64,000 bases of DNA, from contig VGXV01000006.1 in assembly GCA_016873165.1 (NCBI GenBank), forward strand, positions 1 to 64,000, given 5' to 3'. This document shows positions 36,868 through 46,845 of the stretch, piece after piece. The stretch comes from Planctomycetota bacterium. GTDB lineage: Bacteria > Planctomycetota > Brocadiia > Brocadiales > Brocadiaceae. A program made the position numbers and the translations under genes. The notes under the pieces were generated by a model. That model was not told the DNA's origin and did no database searches. It saw only the letters and a list, made by a program, of their open reading frames with translations. Each line of letters starts with the position of its first letter. The stretch's first letter is position 1.

Positions 36868-38919
36868 TTAATTAATTTGATTTATGATTTCGTCAAATTT
36901 AGCTTTCATTTTTAATCCTTGAATATTTAAAATATAAGGAATTCTTTCTTTTATCTTTTCTTTTTTATTTTGAATTAATTCTATTTTGGATAGCAATATG
37001 TGAGCATTTTCGTGTAATGGTGATATATTTAAAAGCATATTTAAATACAATTTAGATTCTTCATAATCTTCGATATCAAAATAAAGGTCTGCTATCTTTT
37101 TAAGGATTGTCTCATTATCCAGACAATAATGTAACGCTTTCTTATATTCTTCTATTGCCTGAAGTTCATTTCCTGATTCTTTGTAATAATCACCCACATA
37201 TTCCAAAATTTTCCATAAAAAACTATTGCAAAGGTTTGTTTGGTATTCAATACCTCTTTTTGGAAAAGACTTTAGGAGAAGCTCAATCTCTAATCTGAAT
37301 ATCTGGTCGCTATTCTTTTCGATTTCCACCTGTTCCAGATAAAAAAATATTTCATCTCCTAAATATTCTGAAAAATTGTTCTGCCTGTCTTCTAAATCTG
37401 AAATAAATTTTCTTGCCAGATCAATAAATGTTTTCTGATCTTGTTTTATAAGTCTAAAAAAAGAAATTAAATTGAAACGAGGAACCACAGTCGCCTTATT
37501 TTCTTGATTAGCCAAGGTCAACAACGATTCTATTTTTTGTTTTATTTCTTTTTTTATTACGCTTTGTTTCATTAGGCAAACAGCAATATTGTTATAATAT
37601 TTTGAATTGAGTTTATTTTTGACACATGCCTCACAAAAACGAGAAATAGCCGTATCGTAATCACTGGCATAAAAACTTGAAATGCCAAGTGCATTTAGTT
37701 TCATGTCTTCCGATAATTTGCCGGCAGGTCTATCCGTCACAGAAATATTTAATTTTTTTATTTTTCGTATCACATTATTCATAAGAAACACGATGTCATT
37801 AGAATTTCTATTTTTCTTAATTGCCTGGCAGATGATTTGTTTTCTTGCAAAATCATGCTCCACATAATACTTAATTTTTTCTTCGAAATTATCTTCGTTA
37901 AAAAGCACGACTTCTTTTTCTGAGGTAAAAAATTCCTCAATTGAATGATCTGCTTCCTCATGAAACAATAATGCGCCACATGCAACCACTTCAAACGGCC
38001 TAAGAATAACGCCCCCTTGGATATTCGGACAATGTACAACTATTTTTGCTTTTCGCATAATTTCATAACATTCTTCCACTGTTCTTGTATAACCAACAAA
38101 TATCTTGTATTGCCCGGACAACTTAAGAAGTCTCCAAAGATATTGTCTCCTTTTTTTATGAAAAATGCTTTCATAATTGCCGGTAAACACGATATCGTAT
38201 TCTTTTTCCTCTTTTACTAAAGCATTTTCAAATAACCATGGAACGTATCCCTGAATTCCGGAACAAGAATCATAATATGTTGCAACATCTCCTATCCTAG
38301 AATACGAATCAGACATATTTTTCATTGCAGGCATCATTGCATCAAAAAACTTCATATCTATAGATAATTTGTTAAACCTCCATGGATCTCCGGGAAGTCC
38401 AATAACCGGATATGGTGATTGTTCTAATCCGGCAGGCAAAGAAAGCACCTCATGGAGAAATATTAGAACATAATCCGGTTCCCAATTTTTGGGTAATTGT
38501 TTAAGAATATCCAAAAATGAATTATTTTGTATGTTATACGTAATAATACTATTTTGAACCCTGCCAAGACTTTTGTGATTAATAAATGAAATGGTATCTG
38601 CATTGCCTAATAAACTTAAACCAATCCTTCCTCCCGTGACATTGGTCAATATTTTCGGACGATTATCATTTAGTTTTATTCCATGTTCAATTCTAAAGTC
38701 ATTAATGAGAGGCCAATAATTAATCGCCCTGATATGGTCATCATAAAAACCAGAAAATATATTATTTGCCTCATTTAATTGTGACAGCATCTCACAATTA
38801 ATCCCTTTCAATGCCTTTAAAAAATATGGAAGCTTTTGAAAAGGAATACTATCCAAAGCGTTTTTTATTGCTTCTAAATCTTCCGTAGTTTGCCCATTAA
38901 AAATGTTTCTCTCTATCAT
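36868..38919 (-). CDS. CgeB-like glycosyltransferase with C-terminal TPR
   Basis: 683 residues with the reverse order of its neighbour: a CgeB-like glycosyltransferase-type region first (about 60-390, including YDIVFTGNYESIFHKKR and GVILRPFEVVACGALLFHEE), then TPR-like helices (about 410-660). The order swap suggests repeated fusion of the same modules. Donor and acceptor are unknown. Confidence 0.8.
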   Translation of the reverse strand: MIERNIFNGQTTEDLEAIKNALDSIPFQKLPYFLKALKGINCEMLSQLNEANNIFSGFYDDHIRAINYWPLINDFRIEHGIKLNDNRPKILTNVTGGRIGLSLLGNADTISFINHKSLGRVQNSIITYNIQNNSFLDILKQLPKNWEPDYVLIFLHEVLSLPAGLEQSPYPVIGLPGDPWRFNKLSIDMKFFDAMMPAMKNMSDSYSRIGDVATYYDSCSGIQGYVPWLFENALVKEEKEYDIVFTGNYESIFHKKRRQYLWRLLKLSGQYKIFVGYTRTVEECYEIMRKAKIVVHCPNIQGGVILRPFEVVACGALLFHEEADHSIEEFFTSEKEVVLFNEDNFEEKIKYYVEHDFARKQIICQAIKKNRNSNDIVFLMNNVIRKIKKLNISVTDRPAGKLSEDMKLNALGISSFYASDYDTAISRFCEACVKNKLNSKYYNNIAVCLMKQSVIKKEIKQKIESLLTLANQENKATVVPRFNLISFFRLIKQDQKTFIDLARKFISDLEDRQNNFSEYLGDEIFFYLEQVEIEKNSDQIFRLEIELLLKSFPKRGIEYQTNLCNSFLWKILEYVGDYYKESGNELQAIEEYKKALHYCLDNETILKKIADLYFDIEDYEESKLYLNMLLNISPLHENAHILLSKIELIQNKKEKIKERIPYILNIQGLKMKAKFDEIINQIN

Positions 38920-38949
38920 TAACAGTATTCACTTTACCCGAAATTGGCT

Positions 38950-40062
38950 TCAAATAGGATTTTTGCCAAAAAACTTCCTTATTGTGTTTATTACATAATT
39001 AATTTGATCTTCAGTAAGTTCCGGAAACATCGGTAATGAAAGAATTTGCTCCGCAATTTTTTCACTTAAAGGAAAATCACCTTTAGAGTAACCCAGGTAA
39101 TCATATGCTTGTTGTAGATGGATGGGAACGGGATAATGAATACCTGTGTTAATACCTTTGCTTTTAAGATAAGATTGCAAATCATTCCTTTCTTCCGAAC
39201 GAATCACATACAGATGAAAAACATGATTTGCGTTTTTTTCTTCAATCGGAAGTATAATATTCTCTGCCGGAAGATATTCGCTGTATTTGCGAGCATGGTT
39301 ACGTCTGGCGCTATTCCATGAATCTAAATGTTTCAGTTTGATTCTTAATATAGCCGCCTGCATTGTGTCAAGCCTTCGATTAAAACCTACAATTTGGTGA
39401 ACATATTTCTGTTTTTGTCCGTAATTACGTAACATCCTTGCCTGATCTGCAATATTATAATCATTAGTCACTAACATTCCTCCATCCCCATAAGCTCCAA
39501 GATTTTTCCCAGGATAAAAACTAAAACAGCCAACGTGACTAATAGAACCTACTTTGCGTCCTTTGTATAATGCCCCATGCGCCTGACAAGCATCTTCAAT
39601 AACTATCAAATTATATTTTTTTGCTATCAACAAAATAGGGTCCATATCAGCAGAATGTCCGTATAAATGTACTGGAATTATCGCCCTGGTACGGGAGTTG
39701 ATAGCTTTCTCTATATTGCCAGGGCCGATGCCATAAGTTTTTGGTTCAATATCTACAAATACTGGTTTTGCCCCAACCAATACGATTGCAGATGCTGTAG
39801 CGGTAAATGTATTCGCGGCAGTTATAACTTCGTCTCCCGTTCCTATATTGAAAGCACGCAAAGCCAATTCCAGTGCAGAGGTACCGTTATCTACTCCTAC
39901 CGCATACTTTGTGTTGCAATAATTTGCATATTCTATTTCAAATTTTTCCAACTCTTGTCCTAAAATAAAATCTGCGCTTTCCATTACCGAATTGATACTG
40001 GATTTAACCTCTTCAGAAATTTTTCGATATTGTAATTTTAGATCAACAAATGGAATGTTCAT
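38950..40062 (-). CDS. DegT/DnrJ/EryC1/StrS sugar aminotransferase
   Basis: 370 residues. PLP lysine K186 lies in SFYPGKNLGAYGDGG, with EDACQAHGA and the family start IPFVDLKLQY. It transfers an amino group from glutamate to a keto sugar nucleotide. It lies downstream of the acyltransferase and oxidoreductase genes, an order resembling the WlbA-WlbB-WlbC or Fdt sets that install acetamido groups at C3 of a sugar. Confidence 0.93.
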   Translation of the reverse strand: MNIPFVDLKLQYRKISEEVKSSINSVMESADFILGQELEKFEIEYANYCNTKYAVGVDNGTSALELALRAFNIGTGDEVITAANTFTATASAIVLVGAKPVFVDIEPKTYGIGPGNIEKAINSRTRAIIPVHLYGHSADMDPILLIAKKYNLIVIEDACQAHGALYKGRKVGSISHVGCFSFYPGKNLGAYGDGGMLVTNDYNIADQARMLRNYGQKQKYVHQIVGFNRRLDTMQAAILRIKLKHLDSWNSARRNHARKYSEYLPAENIILPIEEKNANHVFHLYVIRSEERNDLQSYLKSKGINTGIHYPVPIHLQQAYDYLGYSKGDFPLSEKIAEQILSLPMFPELTEDQINYVINTIRKFFGKNPI

Positions 40063-40097
40063 ATGTCTTGTCCAAAAAGTTAAAAATGTTTACCAAA

Positions 40098-40757
40098 TTA
40101 TTTGTCTTGCGTTGGAATTCCCAACTTTTCACGAGCTTGTACATCTAAACCATCTACATAAGGTTTATCCACATAATTAAAGTGACAACGTAAATCATGT
40201 ATCGTTCCGCAATTGCGTGCCGGATTTCCATATACTAAACTATAAGGATGAACATTTTTTGTAACAACACTGCCAGCGCCAATCACCGCATACTCTCCAA
40301 TAATAACATGTGGCAGAAGGGTAGTGTTTGCTCCAATCCTTGCACCGCGTTTAATGAAAGGCCCTTTCATACATTTTGTGCATACAGGATGAGGATCATT
40401 CGTTGTTATCACACCCGGCGCTAAAAACACATCATCTTCTATTGTGGTATATTGTGCCACATATACATTACTGTGGATTTTTACATTGTTGCCTATATTG
40501 CATCCGTAATCTACTGTAGAGTTATTCCAGATTGAAAAATAATTTCCAATTGTATTTTCTTCACGAATAACAACGTTATGTCCTGTTTGTAAATAATCAC
40601 CAACGGTAACATTACAATAAATAACGGTATTCGTTCTTATATATGAATGATTGCCAATAATAGTCTTTTCTTGTTTTATTGATCTGCCAGTTCGGTATCC
40701 AATAATAACACCATGATCTGTATGAGCGTTAGTACCAATGTAATAATCCTTATTCAT
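40098..40757 (-). CDS. Left-handed beta-helix sugar N-acyltransferase (WlbB/WbpD-like)
   Basis: About 219 residues built of hexapeptide repeats (IGNHSYIRTNTVIY, IGNYFSIWNN, IGANTTLLPHVIIG) and the ending IGAGSVVTKNVHPYSLVYGNPA. It should acetylate the amino sugar made by the aminotransferase. I chose the ATG at 40757 over 40781 because it has AGGA six bases upstream and overlaps the preceding stop in the four-base ATGA arrangement. Confidence 0.9.
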   Translation of the reverse strand: MNKDYYIGTNAHTDHGVIIGYRTGRSIKQEKTIIGNHSYIRTNTVIYCNVTVGDYLQTGHNVVIREENTIGNYFSIWNNSTVDYGCNIGNNVKIHSNVYVAQYTTIEDDVFLAPGVITTNDPHPVCTKCMKGPFIKRGARIGANTTLLPHVIIGEYAVIGAGSVVTKNVHPYSLVYGNPARNCGTIHDLRCHFNYVDKPYVDGLDVQAREKLGIPTQDK

Positions 40758-42019
40758 TTTTTTCCTACGCCGGGTTGCCAATTGGTTAATTCTGTATAAT
40801 AATTAAAACTTTCTTCAAAAAGACGAACAATTTCTTCGCGACTTAATTCATTTGTAGAAACAAAAGACTGATACTCTCCTTGGCGTCCTTTAACCCAACT
40901 TTTTTCGTCAGGCACTTCATAAATTCTAATATCGTATTTTTCAGGATTATTAAAGATTGGAGTCCCTGCATATGGCATAAAAATGTTAAAACCAAATTTT
41001 TGTGGTCGCACATGCTCCATCCACTGGCGTGTTTCTTCAACCGTTTTATATGTTTCTCCGGGAAGGCCGATCATAATAAATACATTTGCAATAATTCCAA
41101 TTTCCTTACACAGTTCTACAAATTTTGTATTCTGATCAACCGTTTCTTTTTTATTGACACTATCCAGTATTTTTTGTGATCCACTTTCAACTCCCACCCC
41201 AATTTCAACACAACCAGCCTCTTTCATTGCAATCAATTTTTCTTTTGAAGTGCTTGATCTTGCATAACAACGCCATTTGATGTTTAGAGGCACCATAAGA
41301 CGGCATAATTCTAATAACCGGCTCTTGTGTAATGTAAGTGTATCGTCTAAAAATAAAAAATGCTTAATGCCGTATGTTGTAATAATATGTTCTAATTCTG
41401 AAATCACATATTTTGCTCCGTGAAAACGGGTGCCTGTCTGCCATCCGTCTTTAGAACAAAAAGCACATGCATAGGGACATCCCCTACTTGTAATGATCGT
41501 TGTGCCTCGTCCCCCATCAATGTCATATGCGTACGAATTGATGTCAATAAGGTGTCGCGCAGGAATAGGAATTGAATCCAAATCCTGAATTGCCTGAGCA
41601 CGAATTTCACCATACTGAGGTTTCTTAAATTTCAAATTATTTACTATTTGAAGTAATGCATTTTCTCCTTCTCCAAGTACTACGAAATCAAAACCATCTT
41701 TAATGCAGTTGTTTGGCACTGAAGAAGGATGGGCTCCACCAACTGCAATAAGATTTTTTTTGTTTTGTTCGCATAATATTTTTTTGATTATTAACGCTTG
41801 CGGATACTGAGGAGTTGTTGCGCTTATACCGTAAAGATCTGCTCCGGCATAGAGTTCTAATGTTTCTATTAATTCCTTTTCTTTATCAGCTAAATCGACA
41901 ACTTCTACTTCAATATTATGCCGTTCTAATATTGCAGCTAAATACAAAATTCCAAGAGGGGGAAATGCTTTTTGATTGATTAAAAAAGGACTTGGAGGAG
42001 AAATCAAAGTAACTTTCAT
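40754..42019 (-). CDS. B12-binding domain radical SAM protein
   Basis: 421 residues: cobalamin-type domain (1-140) and radical SAM domain with CPYACAFC (C181, C185, C188). It sits between the oxidoreductase and the acyltransferase genes and overlaps both by four bases, so all three are one translational unit. A sugar-modifying reaction such as C-methylation is likely but not proven. Its C-terminal part has no extra recognisable domain. Confidence 0.9.
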   Translation of the reverse strand: MKVTLISPPSPFLINQKAFPPLGILYLAAILERHNIEVEVVDLADKEKELIETLELYAGADLYGISATTPQYPQALIIKKILCEQNKKNLIAVGGAHPSSVPNNCIKDGFDFVVLGEGENALLQIVNNLKFKKPQYGEIRAQAIQDLDSIPIPARHLIDINSYAYDIDGGRGTTIITSRGCPYACAFCSKDGWQTGTRFHGAKYVISELEHIITTYGIKHFLFLDDTLTLHKSRLLELCRLMVPLNIKWRCYARSSTSKEKLIAMKEAGCVEIGVGVESGSQKILDSVNKKETVDQNTKFVELCKEIGIIANVFIMIGLPGETYKTVEETRQWMEHVRPQKFGFNIFMPYAGTPIFNNPEKYDIRIYEVPDEKSWVKGRQGEYQSFVSTNELSREEIVRLFEESFNYYTELTNWQPGVGKK

Positions 42020-43029
42020 TGGGGTATTTCCTCTGGAACACCCCGTTTTTGAAGAGATCGTTCAATGGCAGCAAGTACCTTCACAACCATTAACCCACTT
42101 TGGCCGTCTGATAATGGAATTGTATTTTTCTCCAGACACGAAACAAAGTGCTTTATCTGATTTTTCAATGGTTCGCTTGTTTCAATACGAGGGCTAATGA
42201 TATCTCCGTCTCTTAGTTGTAATTGAAATTCTCCATAATTATTGACGTCTCCGGAAATTTCAGCGCCTTTCTCGTAAATACGGACAGATTCAAGATTATT
42301 CAAATCATCAAACACGACTCTCTTTTTACTGCCAACAACAACAATTTCTCTTACCTTATTCGAATTAACCCAACTTACATGTATATTGCCAATCACATTA
42401 TTCGGATACCCTAAACTAATAAAACCAACATCAGGTTTTGTGTCCTTTAAAAAACATCCACCCACTGCGCTTACCCATAAGGGATTTGTCCCCAAAAAAT
42501 ACGAAAACACCGCGATGTCATGGGGAGCCAAATCCCATATCGCATTAACATCATTTCGTATCAAACCCAAATGTGTGCGTGTTGCATGCAAATAATAAAT
42601 TGCTCCAAAACTGTCCTGCGTGATATATTCCTTAATTTTATTTATACTGGCGTTATATAAAAATGTGTGACCAACCATTAACGTCCTTCTGCTCTTTTCT
42701 GCCAGCAAAATTAACTCTTTTGCATGTTCAATATTTGTTGATAATGGTTTTTCTACTAATGTATGTTTCCCATTTGCTAAAGCGGTTTTCGTGATGGTAT
42801 AGTGAGATTCAGCCTCTGTGGCGATAATAATCGCATCTATCTCCGGATCGTTAATTAAATCTTCTACTCTTGAGGTTGGGAATACATAAGGAAATCTTTT
42901 ATGGATTATCCGCAGTCGTGCATCATTTATATCACACACACGAACAACCTTTGTTTGCTCTAATTCATGACAAGCACGTATATAATTTATTCCCCAATAA
43001 CCACAACCAATCACTCCAATACGAACCAT
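42016..43029 (-). CDS. Gfo/Idh/MocA-family sugar nucleotide oxidoreductase
   Basis: 337 residues: Rossmann N-terminus GVIGCGYWGINY, IIIATEAESHYTI, and the family motif EKPLS (about 92-96) containing the catalytic Lys. WlbA-type members oxidise a hydroxyl, often C3 of a UDP-sugar acid, before transamination. With the aminotransferase and acyltransferase it makes a complete ketone-amine-amide route. Confidence 0.9.
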   Translation of the reverse strand: MVRIGVIGCGYWGINYIRACHELEQTKVVRVCDINDARLRIIHKRFPYVFPTSRVEDLINDPEIDAIIIATEAESHYTITKTALANGKHTLVEKPLSTNIEHAKELILLAEKSRRTLMVGHTFLYNASINKIKEYITQDSFGAIYYLHATRTHLGLIRNDVNAIWDLAPHDIAVFSYFLGTNPLWVSAVGGCFLKDTKPDVGFISLGYPNNVIGNIHVSWVNSNKVREIVVVGSKKRVVFDDLNNLESVRIYEKGAEISGDVNNYGEFQLQLRDGDIISPRIETSEPLKNQIKHFVSCLEKNTIPLSDGQSGLMVVKVLAAIERSLQKRGVPEEIPQ

Positions 43030-43142
43030 AGTAATTTCAGAACCTCTCCAATAATTGTTATAGATAGTTATAAAGCATTGTAATGGTTGTTTATCAAAAA
43101 CATTTCTTACTGCTTGTTATATTATCAATTTTTACCGCCAAC

Positions 43143-46010
43143 TTATACATCATTATTTGCCAAGCCAGCATCAGCCAGTATTTGTGTTACACGGTGTTTA
43201 AATGTATGCTTTGCACATACTTCTCTATAACCATTTTCTGCAATAATTTCCCTTTCTTCTTCATGTTTTAGGTAATATTCGGCAAGATCTTCGATATTTT
43301 GATCATTAAAATACACAAGATGTTCCCTATCGTTAAAGAACCGTTCGCTCTGATTTATTTCATTCGTCAATAAAAAAGACCTGCACCCCAGAGCTTCAAA
43401 TACTCTTAGGTTATACCCTATATTCGTCACACCCAGGTTTAATACAATTTTTGCTTCATTAAAAATCCGTGCCATATCTTCCATATATGCTTTCGTTTCA
43501 TAAACACCAAACCTTTTTTTTAATCTATCAAGAAGTTTTCTTCGATCGGGATAGATGTTTCCGACAAATACAATATCATATTTCTTTTTTGTTCCCGGGT
43601 AATATTTATACACAGATGGATCCGTTGCAGGCAGTAAAACATTACAACGAGAAATTCCCATCTCTTTTAACGTACTTAATCCGCTCAGATTAATATAATA
43701 CAATATATCATACGCATACCCTGACAATCTAATGTCTGCGACCGCATGCTGTAATGACTGTATATCATCCGGGTACCAAAGAATTGTAGGGCAACTCATC
43801 AATTCTATAAATCTTGGGTTTACACCGGAACCTTTAAAAGTAATAACAATATCTTTGTCCATTTCAATAAATTTTCCAATGCCATCCGTATCTTTTTTGA
43901 TATCAAAATCAATTACATCATGCCCTAATTCATGCAAGGCTTTATAAATGAAATTCTCCGTTCCCCAAGGATAATTAGTTAGCCGTGATCCTATCAAAAG
44001 AATCCTTAATTTTTTACGTATCATAGCTGTTTTGCGTGAAGCGACTATGGTAAAGTTTCCATTAGATACCGACACTTTTTTTGGCCACATGCCTAGTTCA
44101 TTTAATATCCGCTTCATTTCAGGAACATCAAAGCCAGCATGATGAAAATTGTCAGCATAATCTTGTCCACCATATATACGCCTTGAGAATTCATTTGCGG
44201 GAATTTGGTTAGTTACAAAAGCATATGCAAGGGTACGAATATCCGGACATTGAATCTTAAGCATCCCTTCCGGTCTCAACAAATTGATCCAGTTTTTCAA
44301 AACTTCTTGTGTTTTATTTCTGGGGAAATGTTCCAAAATGTCATTGGCAACTATTTCGGCAACAGACATATTTTTGAAAGGAATATGGGAAACATCCGCT
44401 CTTACATTAACACCACTGATTTCACGGCAATCTATGTTTATATATCCATTTTTAATGTCTGTTCCACAACCAATGTTAAGTCGCACATTTACACAACTTG
44501 AATTTATTACCTCCTGAAAAATATCTTGTACTTTTTCTTTAAATTGTACAAATGAAAACTCATTCGCCAATTTTATGGTATTTTCCTTCATAGCACATCT
44601 CGTGGGTACATCCATTATTTGCTGCATCTTTTTTGCCATATCGTCTATATCGACATGAACACCATCAACAAATATGCCCTTGTAGTTTTGTTTTTCCCCG
44701 ACACGGCAAAGATACCCGGTTTCTCTATGGATAACAAACTCATTCATGGGTGGCGCATCAACTGTAATAATTGGTAACCCGCAGGCAATCGATTCAAGAA
44801 AGGTCAAGCCTAACCCTTCCCACTTTGAGGGAAGCACTGCAACATCCGCTTCCTGATACATTCGTATGATTTCTTCCCGGGAAACTGTGCCATACTGTAT
44901 TTTTATATTCCTCTCATTTAGCAAGTGCTGATGGTAATTATCTATTGTGGTCGTATCTTGACGAAACTGTGTATGAACAAGCAATTCCGATTCTGAATTA
45001 TTCATTTTTACAAATGCGTCAATAACAAATTGCGTTCCTCTCCGTGCATGCAAGCCACCCCAGCCGGCAGGATGAAAAAATCTTACCCTAGTATTTTCTT
45101 TTTTTTCTCCCGGCTTGAATTGATTTAAATCGATTCCCCATTGAATGTATTCAATATTATTTACTCCCAAACTTTTAAATTTCTGATAGCACGACTTCGT
45201 AGGGCAAATAATTTTATCATAAACCAAATTACACAGTTTCACATAGTCAGGATTAAACCATTCCCAAATATAATACCCGATAGTTTTAACACCAAGCCCT
45301 TTAATTTCTCCTATCAATTCAAAATTATATTCTTCATTAAAAAACACCGTCGTTATGCAATGAGATTTTACCCACTCAACTAAAATTTCTTTCGGTATTT
45401 TGTAATGAGTATACGTTACAAGATTTGGAACATGCCACTCACCCGTAGTTTCTATTAAAGGATTATGAAGAGTTCCTCCATTTCGGGCAAAAACAAATGT
45501 ATTATGCTGATCGCTTAATGCATCACGGATTGCCTTTGTTACATATGCCTGACCTCTCTCATACCACACAGTGACAAAACCGATATTTTGTTTTCTAAAA
45601 GAGATACTGCCGGACTTTTTCTCCGCAGAAATCATTGATGTTTCATCTAATCTTTTTTGTATATTTTCCAGATTTTTTTTAGCTTCTTCATAATTTGGTT
45701 CGATAGATAAGGCCAATTCAATATACTTTTTTGCCTCTATTAAGTTGTTATTTCTAAAATATAACGCACCAATATTATTATAAACAGAAGTGTCTGCAGG
45801 ATTTAATTTTACAATTTTTTTAAACGTATCAATAGACTCAGAGAATAATCCCAGTTTATGGTATAAGATTGCCAAATTATAATACGCACTAATAAAACCA
45901 TCATCATGTTCCAATGATTTCTTATAATACGACACGGCATCTTCAATACGACCGTTTATTTTACAATCCTCAGCCTTTTTAAAATAATCTAGCGCTAATT
46001 GTTTATTCAT
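43143..46010 (-). CDS. TPR + glycosyltransferase + methyltransferase + second glycosyltransferase
   Basis: 955 residues with four modules. TPRs occupy 1-115. A GT4-type glycosyltransferase spans about 140-500 (PSKWEGLGLTFLESIACGLP, 394-413). A SAM methyltransferase covers about 505-665 (LNIGCG at 511-516 and DILEHFP). A CgeB-like glycosyltransferase fills 670-950. One polypeptide could thus extend, methylate and further extend the same glycan. It is the first gene of the minus-strand glycan operon, preceded by 835 bp of AT-rich DNA. Confidence 0.87.
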   Translation of the reverse strand: MNKQLALDYFKKAEDCKINGRIEDAVSYYKKSLEHDDGFISAYYNLAILYHKLGLFSESIDTFKKIVKLNPADTSVYNNIGALYFRNNNLIEAKKYIELALSIEPNYEEAKKNLENIQKRLDETSMISAEKKSGSISFRKQNIGFVTVWYERGQAYVTKAIRDALSDQHNTFVFARNGGTLHNPLIETTGEWHVPNLVTYTHYKIPKEILVEWVKSHCITTVFFNEEYNFELIGEIKGLGVKTIGYYIWEWFNPDYVKLCNLVYDKIICPTKSCYQKFKSLGVNNIEYIQWGIDLNQFKPGEKKENTRVRFFHPAGWGGLHARRGTQFVIDAFVKMNNSESELLVHTQFRQDTTTIDNYHQHLLNERNIKIQYGTVSREEIIRMYQEADVAVLPSKWEGLGLTFLESIACGLPIITVDAPPMNEFVIHRETGYLCRVGEKQNYKGIFVDGVHVDIDDMAKKMQQIMDVPTRCAMKENTIKLANEFSFVQFKEKVQDIFQEVINSSCVNVRLNIGCGTDIKNGYINIDCREISGVNVRADVSHIPFKNMSVAEIVANDILEHFPRNKTQEVLKNWINLLRPEGMLKIQCPDIRTLAYAFVTNQIPANEFSRRIYGGQDYADNFHHAGFDVPEMKRILNELGMWPKKVSVSNGNFTIVASRKTAMIRKKLRILLIGSRLTNYPWGTENFIYKALHELGHDVIDFDIKKDTDGIGKFIEMDKDIVITFKGSGVNPRFIELMSCPTILWYPDDIQSLQHAVADIRLSGYAYDILYYINLSGLSTLKEMGISRCNVLLPATDPSVYKYYPGTKKKYDIVFVGNIYPDRRKLLDRLKKRFGVYETKAYMEDMARIFNEAKIVLNLGVTNIGYNLRVFEALGCRSFLLTNEINQSERFFNDREHLVYFNDQNIEDLAEYYLKHEEEREIIAENGYREVCAKHTFKHRVTQILADAGLANNDV

Positions 46011-46845
46011 ATACTAAAAATACTCTATAAATACGTAATAATTTAAAGGTATACTTAAACAAAAAATCTACTAATTATGGTTACCAAGCAACGCTTATAC
46101 CTAATAATAACAATAAAAAAATTTTAGCTTTTATAGAATATTGTATTTCTTTCCAAGTGAGAGATTATAGATACACTTCTTAATAATTTTTCCCCCCACA
46201 CTATTTATCACAAAAGAAAATGTGCATGTTTTCATTAATAAATTTTCTGTTTTCTTTGGATATTTGAATTAATTCAAAAAATATTATAATAATTCACATA
46301 TCCTTATATAATAAGTTGTTATCATAACAAACATTTGATTGATTTATTGTATGATTTCATAAACCTGTTATCCCTCTTTTGAAAAGTGGTTTAGACCATT
46401 GACTGATTTTAAACAAAAATACTTAAAATTTTATTCATTTCTATATTCCACTTTTAAAAAATTTATGAGAATTTTTAGCTAAATAATGGCTCTTTTTAAT
46501 ACAAAATTCAGTTGAAGTAGAATTTGTAGGATAATGCACCTTTCTTTGTCTAATTATTAGACATATTTGTTGTTGAAAACGGGAAAATTTTTAAGAACCG
46601 TGAAATGTGTTAAAAATTTCAATATTGTAATACGGCTTAAATTTAGCGTTTAACAACCTTATTGAGGATTACAAGTAATGCCTGATATTCTAGAAAATAA
46701 GTACCTTAAATGTCTAACTGGTACTTATTTTGCGAAATTTTGTGAATCTAATAGATAATTACGAATATTATTCATAATTTACTCGTAAACAAAATACTAA
46801 AAATGTCAATAGAACCATGTTTTACAAAAAGCCAACAAAACAAAA
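46011..46845. other. 835-bp AT-rich divergent intergenic region
   Basis: It separates the minus-strand glycan genes from the plus-strand ones and should hold both promoters, but I cannot single out a strong one. It contains a 12-bp perfect hairpin at 46694-46731 and a possible 26-codon open frame at 46678-46758. No larger gene is supported. Confidence 0.5.
46694..46731. repeat. 12-bp inverted repeat near the plus-strand glycan operon
   Basis: Arms AAAATAAGTACC (46694-46705) and GGTACTTATTTT (46720-46731) around 14 bases. Lying 115 bp before the ATG at 46846, it may be an operator or a leader hairpin; the T-rich end would also allow a weak terminator. Confidence 0.5.
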
